From Spirochaetia bacterium (GTDB lineage: Bacteria > Spirochaetota > Spirochaetia > Treponematales > Treponemataceae), in the NCBI GenBank assembly GCA_900769985.1, contig CAAGIS010000195.1, forward strand, positions 1-11,854: a DNA stretch of 11,854 nt, given 5' to 3'. The notes below the pieces were generated by a model. It worked only from the letters and a program-made list of their open reading frames with translations. It was not told the DNA's origin and made no database searches. Both the position numbers and the translations under genes were made by a program. The stretch's first letter is position 1. Each line of letters begins with the position of its first letter. Of this stretch, positions 7,471 to 11,854 are shown one piece after another.

Positions 7471-7510
7471 AAAACAGCGGCGTAGAATGGATAGACGAAA
7501 TTCCTGAGGA
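7455..7510 (+). repeat. Direct repeat, left copy (nuclease-gene end plus hsdS start)
   Basis: These 56 bases match 8557-8612 at 53 positions, an offset of 1102 bp. The repeat spans the CGGAG Shine-Dalgarno site, the last codons (QK-stop) of the upstream DUF1016 gene, the ATGA overlap and the first 14 codons of hsdS. The mismatches are at 7460, 7495 and 7499. Together the copies bracket the second DUF1016 gene. Confidence 0.9.
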
Positions 7511-7514
7511 GTAA
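7467..7514 (+). pseudogene. Relic of an hsdS 5' end, 15 codons
   Basis: The reading frame encodes MKNSGVEWIDEIPEE and then stops. The first 14 residues equal the start of the intact HsdS at 8569 except D for G at position 10; residue 15 is E where HsdS has D, and a stop follows. It keeps its own Shine-Dalgarno site (CGGAG, 7455-7459) with the same 7-base spacing as the real gene, so a short peptide may still be made. It is best read as the stub left when DUF1016 copy 2 was inserted at the junction. Its final Glu-Glu codons (GAGGAG) now form the ribosome binding site of copy 2. Confidence 0.85.
7506..7511 (+). promoter_or_regulatory. Ribosome binding site of DUF1016 copy 2, made from relic codons
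   Basis: GAGGAG lies 5 bases before the ATG at 7517 and is also the last two sense codons of the hsdS relic. In the intact hsdS the same place reads GAGGAT. The single base at 7511 therefore distinguishes a good Shine-Dalgarno sequence from ordinary hsdS sequence, and it fixes the start of copy 2 at 7517. Confidence 0.75.
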
Positions 7515-7516
7515 AA

Positions 7517-8572
7517 ATGGCAAAAGAAACAAATGTTATAACATACAAAAAGACCTCAAACATAATTGAAGATGCCAGAACGATTATCAACAGCGCCAGA
7601 AGTTCGGCTGTTCGAAGCGTGGATTTTTGCCGTGTACAGATGTACTGGAACCTTGGAAAACGTATTTTTGAAGAAGAACAGCAAGGCAAGGTGCGGGCTG
7701 ATTATGGAACTTATCTTGTAAAAACTCTTGCAAAGAATCTTGAAAAAGAATACGGAAGTGGATTTGGTGAAAGACAATTAGAACGCGCAAGACAGTTTTA
7801 TCGCCTGTATCAAATTCCGTCTGCACTGCGGACGGAATTAAACTGGTCACAATATAAACTTCTGATTGCAATTTCAGATCCTTCTAAACGAGAATATTAT
7901 GAGCTTGAATCTGTAAATAACGGTTGGACAGCCCGCGAAACCGAAAGGCAGATTGATTCTATGCTTTATGAACGACTTTTGATGTCGAACGATAAAGAAA
8001 AAGTTCTTTCCGTTGCTCGAAAAGAGCGAATTCCAGAAAATCCGACAGACATAATCAAAGACCCGATGATTCTTGAATTTCTTGGACTTGAGCGAAAAGC
8101 AGAATATTACGAAAAAGACCTTGAATCAGCTCTTATAGACCATTTACAGCAGTTTTTGCTTGAACTTGGAAACGGTTTTAGTTTTATTGCCCGCCAAAAA
8201 AGACTTTTGATAGAAGATGATGAATACTTTGCAGACCTCGTTTTCTACAACCGTCTTTTAAGGTGCTTTGTGGTAATTGAATTAAAGACAAAAAAGCTTA
8301 CTCACGAAGATTTAGGCCAGCTCCAGATGTATGTAAATTATTTTGACCGTAACGAAAAATTGCCTGATGAAAATCCGACAATCGGTATTTTGTTATGTAC
8401 GGCAAAAAATGATGAAATGGTAAAAATGACTTTGCCAAAAGACAACAAGACCATTCTTGCAAGCAAGTATGAACTTTATTTGCCGTCCGAAGAAACATTA
8501 AAAGCCGAAGTTGAAAAACTTGCCAATGCACAGGAAAAATTTGCAGAACTGACTGACGGAGTGCAGAAATGA
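7517..8572 (+). CDS. DUF1016/YhcG-family PD-(D/E)XK nuclease, copy 2
   Basis: This 351-aa protein is a typical full-length member of the family. The N-terminal helical domain (about 15-165) includes GFGERQLERARQFY (82-95), an LNWSQYKLL segment (108-116) matching the family's SW(S/T)HY region, and GWTARETERQI (136-146). The C-terminal PD-(D/E)XK domain has D240 (FADLVFY), E255 and K257 (IELK) and Q268 in GQLQMY. It is clearly paralogous to copy 1 but strongly diverged, so it was probably acquired separately rather than by recent tandem duplication. GAGGAG lies 5 bases before the ATG. The TGA overlaps the hsdS ATG, implying coupled translation with HsdS. The gene is bracketed by the 56-bp direct repeat. 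The catalytic residues are intact; a role as nuclease accessory to the R-M complex is inference. Confidence 0.93.
   Translation: MAKETNVITYKKTSNIIEDARTIINSARSSAVRSVDFCRVQMYWNLGKRIFEEEQQGKVRADYGTYLVKTLAKNLEKEYGSGFGERQLERARQFYRLYQIPSALRTELNWSQYKLLIAISDPSKREYYELESVNNGWTARETERQIDSMLYERLLMSNDKEKVLSVARKERIPENPTDIIKDPMILEFLGLERKAEYYEKDLESALIDHLQQFLLELGNGFSFIARQKRLLIEDDEYFADLVFYNRLLRCFVVIELKTKKLTHEDLGQLQMYVNYFDRNEKLPDENPTIGILLCTAKNDEMVKMTLPKDNKTILASKYELYLPSEETLKAEVEKLANAQEKFAELTDGVQK
7813..7839. repeat. 27-bp near-perfect palindrome inside DUF1016 copy 2
   Basis: The outer arms AATTCCGTC (7813-7821) and GACGGAATT (7831-7839) are perfect. The inner bases continue the pairing with one mismatched pair (T7822/G7830, a wobble in RNA) and GC/GC, leaving a 3-base loop. 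It runs from the third base of codon 99 to the second base of codon 108 and encodes IPSALRTEL, just before the NWSQY segment. Length, phase and protein position match the palindrome at 6633-6659 although the bases differ. Confidence 0.88.
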
Positions 8573-8612
8573 AAAACAGCGGCGTAGAATGGATAGGCGA
8601 GATTCCTGAGGA
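8557..8612 (+). repeat. Direct repeat, right copy (nuclease-gene end plus hsdS start)
   Basis: This is the partner of 7455-7510. It contains the hsdS Shine-Dalgarno site CGGAG (8557-8561), the stop of DUF1016 copy 2 overlapping the hsdS ATG, and the first HsdS codons. Homologous recombination between the two copies would delete 1102 bp and leave copy 1 joined directly to an intact hsdS. Confidence 0.9.
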
Positions 8613-9870
8613 TTGGGATATTTATCGAAATAAAAATGCATTTATCTGTAATAAAGAAATTGTTGGCAAAAATTCAAATAGTACACAACTCTTATCATTA
8701 ACAACAGGTGGTATTAAATGCAAAGATATAAATAATGTAGAAGGAAAACTCCCTGAAAGTTTTGATACATATCAATATGTTAAAAAAAATGATGTTGTTA
8801 TGTGTTTGTTTGATCTTGATATGTCAGCTGTTTTCTCAGGCATCAGCCAATATGATGGAATGATATCTCCTGCGTATAAAGTTTTATCTTGCCAAGATAG
8901 AGCAAATCCTCTTTTTATTCATTATTGGTTTTCATATATCTTTGATGGGCGAAAATTCAATCATTATGCTAAAAATATTCGATACACTTTAAATTATAAT
9001 GAATTTGCAACACTACCAATTCTTCTTCCTCCAAAATCAACCCAACAGCGCATCGCCTCATATCTGGATAAAAAATGCAACAAAATAGAAGAAACAATCC
9101 AGAACCAGCAGCAGGTAATAGAAAAACTAAACGCCTACAAACAATCCCTAATAACCGAAGCCGTCACAGGAAAAGTGAAAATTGAAAATGGCAAAGCCTG
9201 TGGTGAATATAAAAGTTATAAAGAGTCTGGAGTGGAATGGATTGGAAAAATTCCGAGTGGATGGATTTCAACGCGTGTAGGTCATCTTTATAAAAGTATG
9301 CTTGGAAAAATGGTATGTCCAAATCAATTAACAGAAGAACACTCTTTACAGAAATACTTATGTGCTATGAATGTTCATTTTGATGGAGTTGATTTATCAG
9401 AAATTAAAGAAATGTGGTTTACTCCAAATGAAATGAATCAATATCAAGTTAGAAATGGAGATTTACTTGTTGTAGAAGGTGGAGCAGGTGCAGGCGGTGC
9501 CTCTATTGTTTATGGTCTATCGGAGAATGACAAGATATTTATACAAAATTCGATACATCTAGTAAAACCTGTAAAAACAAATTATTTACCAAAATATTTG
9601 TATTATTGGATTTATTCATTAGTAAAACAAAATTATATTGATTATACATGCAACAAAGCTACTATTCCTCATTTTACAAAAGAAAAACTTGAGGGAATGC
9701 CAATTGCAATATCAGACAAAATAACTCAACAAGAAATAATTGTTTATCTCGACAAAAAATGCACTGCCATCGATACCGCCATAGAACAAAAACAAAACCT
9801 AATAGAAAAACTAACAGAATATAAAAAGTCCCTGATTTACGAATATGTAACTGGGAAGAAGGCGATCTAG
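8569..9870 (+). CDS. hsdS: Type I restriction enzyme, specificity subunit (HsdS)
   Basis: HsdS recognises the bipartite DNA target and scaffolds two HsdM and, for cutting, two HsdR. The 433-aa protein has the classic two-fold layout. TRD1 is about residues 4-157, opening SGVEWIGEIP. Coiled-coil CR1 is 158-202 (TQQRIASYLDKK to AVTGK). TRD2 is about 220-385, opening SGVEWIGKIP. CR2 is 386-430 (TQQEIIVYLDKK to YVTGK). CR1 and CR2 are 27/45 identical. Typical TRD residues are visible: DGMISPAY in TRD1, and EGGAGAGG plus IQNSIHLVKP in TRD2. The ATG overlaps the stop of DUF1016 copy 2, with CGGAG 7 bases upstream. The stop TAG abuts the ATG of the next methylase. TRD sequence is AT-richer than CR1 coding sequence, consistent with TRD exchange. 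The target site cannot be read from sequence. Confidence 0.96.
   Translation: MKNSGVEWIGEIPEDWDIYRNKNAFICNKEIVGKNSNSTQLLSLTTGGIKCKDINNVEGKLPESFDTYQYVKKNDVVMCLFDLDMSAVFSGISQYDGMISPAYKVLSCQDRANPLFIHYWFSYIFDGRKFNHYAKNIRYTLNYNEFATLPILLPPKSTQQRIASYLDKKCNKIEETIQNQQQVIEKLNAYKQSLITEAVTGKVKIENGKACGEYKSYKESGVEWIGKIPSGWISTRVGHLYKSMLGKMVCPNQLTEEHSLQKYLCAMNVHFDGVDLSEIKEMWFTPNEMNQYQVRNGDLLVVEGGAGAGGASIVYGLSENDKIFIQNSIHLVKPVKTNYLPKYLYYWIYSLVKQNYIDYTCNKATIPHFTKEKLEGMPIAISDKITQQEIIVYLDKKCTAIDTAIEQKQNLIEKLTEYKKSLIYEYVTGKKAI
9040..9174 (+). repeat. HsdS conserved region 1 (coiled coil), partner of 9724-9858
   Basis: This encodes residues 158-202, the spacer helix between the TRDs that sets the distance between the two half-sites. 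It is 27/45 identical in protein to the second copy. DNA similarity is patchy, with a shared 15-mer TAATAGAAAAACTAA. The codons are richer in C than in the flanking TRDs. Confidence 0.8.
9724..9858 (+). repeat. HsdS conserved region 2 (coiled coil)
   Basis: This encodes residues 386-430, the C-terminal helix that pairs with CR1 in an antiparallel coiled coil in known HsdS structures. It has the same register as CR1 (YLDKKC, then IEKL, YK, SLI, VTGK), so the protein is a pseudo-dimer of two half-subunits. Confidence 0.8.
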
Positions 9871-11259
9871 ATGAAAAAGTGCCAAGTTTTTACACCAGAA
9901 AATTATGTTGATCTCCTTCTTAACTATGCGGATTATAACGAGAATCTTTATGGAAAAAAAATATTAGAAAATTCCTGTGGAGATGGAAATATACTTTCTA
10001 AAATTGTGCAAAGATATATTACAGATTGTAAGAAGCAAGGTTTTTCTGCAGAGAAAATTTCTGAAGGATTATCAAATGATATCTATGGTATCGAAATAAT
10101 AAAAACTACTTGGAAAAAATGTATTTGTCGATTAAATGTAATTATTGAAGATGAACATTTACCTCCTGTAGATTGGAAAATATTTAATACAAATTATTTT
10201 TCATGGACACCAGAAAACAAGTTTTCGTATATCATTGGCAATCCTCCATACATAACATATTCTGAAATAAAAAAGACTGAAATAAAGAAACTTAAAACAT
10301 CTTTTAATTCTTGTTCAAAAGGAAAATTTGATTATTGTTATGCATTTATTGAAAAAAGTATAAATGAACTTGAAAATAACGGAAAAATGTCTTATTTAAT
10401 TCCAAGTAGTATTTTTAAAACTGTATTTGGAAATAACCTTCGTACTTTCATTTTACCACATACAAAAGAAATAATAGATTATTCACTTCATAAAGTGTTT
10501 TCAGATGCACTTGTAAAATCTTCAATCTTAAATATTCAAAAGAATTCAAACTATAATTCAATCCTATATAAGTTTGATAATGAATGTGTAAATATTGACA
10601 AAACACTTCTTTCAGATAAATGGGTTTTCTTACAAAAAGAAGCTTCTGGTAATAGACGTTTTGGAGATTATTTTCAAGTATCACATGCAGTCGCAACATT
10701 ATATAACAAAGCTTTTTTACTAACTGATTATGAAGAAGATGATAATTATATTTATGTAGGTAATTATAAAATTGAAAAAGAGATTACTCGCCCTGCAGTA
10801 TCTGCAAAATCCAAAAGGTATAAGAATAATGCATTGATTATTTTTCCATATTATTATTCTGATGGATTGAAAAGATATGATGAGACCACATTTATTAAAA
10901 GATTTCCAGGTGTAACTGAATACTTAAAATCATTTTTAAGTGAATTGAACAATAGAAAAAGTGATATCAAATCTAAATGGTTTGAATATGGACGATCTCA
11001 AGCTTTATCATCACTCAATCAGAATAAACTATTAATATCTGTTGTGATTTCTGATAAGGTATTAGTGTATGAGGCTTCTTCAAATGATATTCCTTATGCA
11101 GGGATGTTTGTTACGCAAAAAAAAGATTTAACATTGCAAGATGCCAAAAAAATTTTAGAAAGCCAAGAATTCCTTGAATATGTACAATCTATTGGTATTC
11201 ATATGAGTGGGAATTCTATTCGAATTATGTCAAAAGATATTATGGAATATAGATTTTAG
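9871..11259 (+). CDS. Stand-alone gamma-class N6-adenine DNA methyltransferase
   Basis: This is a second, HsdS-independent DNA methylase of 462 aa. The motif order is that of M.TaqI/Eco57I-like enzymes: motif X VFTPENYVDLLL (6-17), SAM-binding motif I ENSCGDGN (33-40), the acidic ribose contact E75 in YGIEI, and catalytic NPPY (124-127). A FIEKSINELENNGKMSYLIP segment (159-178) follows. Residues about 230-462 have no methylase motifs and probably form its own target-recognition domain. No nuclease motif is visible, so it is not an obvious type IIG fusion. The start directly abuts the hsdS stop, with AAGAAGG (9856-9862) as Shine-Dalgarno site. The next gene begins 14 bases after its stop and encodes a GHKL ATPase. 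That pairing fits the described association of MutL/MORC-like ATPases with R-M operons. Target and modification are unknown. Confidence 0.9.
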   Translation: MKKCQVFTPENYVDLLLNYADYNENLYGKKILENSCGDGNILSKIVQRYITDCKKQGFSAEKISEGLSNDIYGIEIIKTTWKKCICRLNVIIEDEHLPPVDWKIFNTNYFSWTPENKFSYIIGNPPYITYSEIKKTEIKKLKTSFNSCSKGKFDYCYAFIEKSINELENNGKMSYLIPSSIFKTVFGNNLRTFILPHTKEIIDYSLHKVFSDALVKSSILNIQKNSNYNSILYKFDNECVNIDKTLLSDKWVFLQKEASGNRRFGDYFQVSHAVATLYNKAFLLTDYEEDDNYIYVGNYKIEKEITRPAVSAKSKRYKNNALIIFPYYYSDGLKRYDETTFIKRFPGVTEYLKSFLSELNNRKSDIKSKWFEYGRSQALSSLNQNKLLISVVISDKVLVYEASSNDIPYAGMFVTQKKDLTLQDAKKILESQEFLEYVQSIGIHMSGNSIRIMSKDIMEYRF

Positions 11260-11273
11260 AGGAGAATTGAAGC

Positions 11274-11854
11274 ATGGAAGATTTACAATACATTATTGAT
11301 GATAATACAATTGTTGAATTATTAGGTTTACAAAGTTTTACTACTAAAGAATCTGCAATTCTTGAGTTAGTTAAAAATGCATATGATGCAGGTGCGAAAT
11401 TACTTACTATTAATATTTTTCCAAATTCATTAATCATTACTGATGATGGAAGTGGAATGAATGAACAAGAATTTAAGGAAAGTTGGCTTCATATTGGAAA
11501 GAGTAATAAAGGTTATGATTTTAGGGATTCTAAAGGAAATCTAAGAATCGCAGCTGGTGCTAAAGGCATTGGACGTTTTGCTTTAGCAAGATTAGGTTCA
11601 TTTGTAGAAATGAATTCCAAAAAAGAAAATGAAACTGCAATATATTGGAAAACAAATTGGAATAATATAAATGAGATTGACTCAAATAATTATTTATATA
11701 CTGGAACTACTTTTAGTATAAAGAATACTAGGGAAAATTGGAATCTAAAGCAGTCTCAAAAATTATTTGAATATATAAATCGAACCTATATCGATTCATA
11801 TATGACTGTAAAAATATTTTTTAATGAAGAAGAAATTTTAAATCCTAATGATAA
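11274..11854 (+). CDS. GHKL (MORC/MutL/Hsp90-like) ATPase, N-terminal part, cut by window edge
   Basis: The frame is open from the ATG at 11274 for 193 codons to the window end. AGAGGAGA (11258-11265) is a strong Shine-Dalgarno site 8 bases before the ATG. The Bergerat ATP-binding fold is plain: N-box ELVKNAYDA (31-39) with E31, N35 and D38, G1 box DDGSGM (57-62), an IGKSNK segment (74-79), and G2 box GAKGIGRFA (95-103). All residues needed for ATP and Mg binding are present. GHKL ATPases of this type act as ATP-gated clamps or switches. Next to an adenine methylase, the prediction is a defence role in the manner of MutL/MORC-type R-M proteins. Histidine kinase is unlikely because the ATPase is N-terminal with no phosphoacceptor domain. 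The C-terminal domain, which would settle the subfamily, is not in view. Confidence 0.9.
   Translation, partial: MEDLQYIIDDNTIVELLGLQSFTTKESAILELVKNAYDAGAKLLTINIFPNSLIITDDGSGMNEQEFKESWLHIGKSNKGYDFRDSKGNLRIAAGAKGIGRFALARLGSFVEMNSKKENETAIYWKTNWNNINEIDSNNYLYTGTTFSIKNTRENWNLKQSQKLFEYINRTYIDSYMTVKIFFNEEEILNPND

Noticed and set aside
7467..7514. A functional 15-aa regulatory peptide gene of independent origin
   Set aside because: Its near identity to the first codons of HsdS and the flanking repeat explain it as a recombination remnant; a secondary leader role is kept only as a hypothesis.
8885..8899. 15-bp palindrome TATCTTG-C-CAAGATA in hsdS TRD1
   Set aside because: Short enough to expect by chance in an AT-rich window of this size, with no matching site elsewhere.
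1..11854. CRISPR array, tRNA/rRNA genes, transposase or IS ends
   Set aside because: No regularly spaced repeats, no cloverleaf or rRNA sequence and no transposase-like frame were seen by reading both strands.

Overview
This is an AT-rich bacterial window holding most of a restriction-modification and defence island. Seven genes run head-to-tail on the + strand with gaps or overlaps of a few bases, and an eighth runs off the right edge, so they look like one operon. The low GC, A/T-ending codons, purine-rich Shine-Dalgarno sites and absence of introns point to a low-GC bacterium. The gene styles reminded me of host-associated Treponema or Clostridia, but nothing in the sequence proves the taxon.

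Layout. Positions 1-82 hold the first 27 codons of an unidentified divergent gene (- strand). Positions 83-378 are a gene-free leader with repeated GTGGTA motifs, a 14-bp inverted repeat around a TATAAT box and three more hairpins just before the first start codon. Then come hsdR (379-3513), a Fic-domain gene (3522-4616), hsdM (4618-6354), a DUF1016/YhcG-type PD-(D/E)XK nuclease gene (6358-7470), a 15-codon relic of an hsdS start (7467-7514), a second diverged DUF1016 gene (7517-8572), hsdS (8569-9870), a separate gamma-class adenine methylase (9871-11259) and the N-terminus of a GHKL (MORC/MutL-like) ATPase (11274 to the edge).

How it works together. HsdR, HsdM and HsdS form a complete type I R-M complex: HsdS supplies two target-recognition domains, HsdM methylates adenine, and HsdR translocates and cuts. 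The Fic protein and the two DUF1016 nucleases are accessory genes embedded in the type I operon. The last two genes look like the start of a second module of the kind in which an adenine methylase is paired with a MORC/MutL-like ATPase; its remaining genes would lie to the right.

Most notable. (1) Both DUF1016 genes carry a 27-bp palindrome at the corresponding linker position, in the same codon phase. (2) The second DUF1016 gene is bracketed by a 56-bp direct repeat (53/56 identical) made of the gene-end/hsdS-start junction, so it looks like a cassette inserted at the start of hsdS that could be excised. It left an hsdS relic whose last codons serve as the ribosome binding site of the cassette gene. 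(3) The Fic protein has a fused VbhA-like inhibitory segment and a non-canonical active-site motif.
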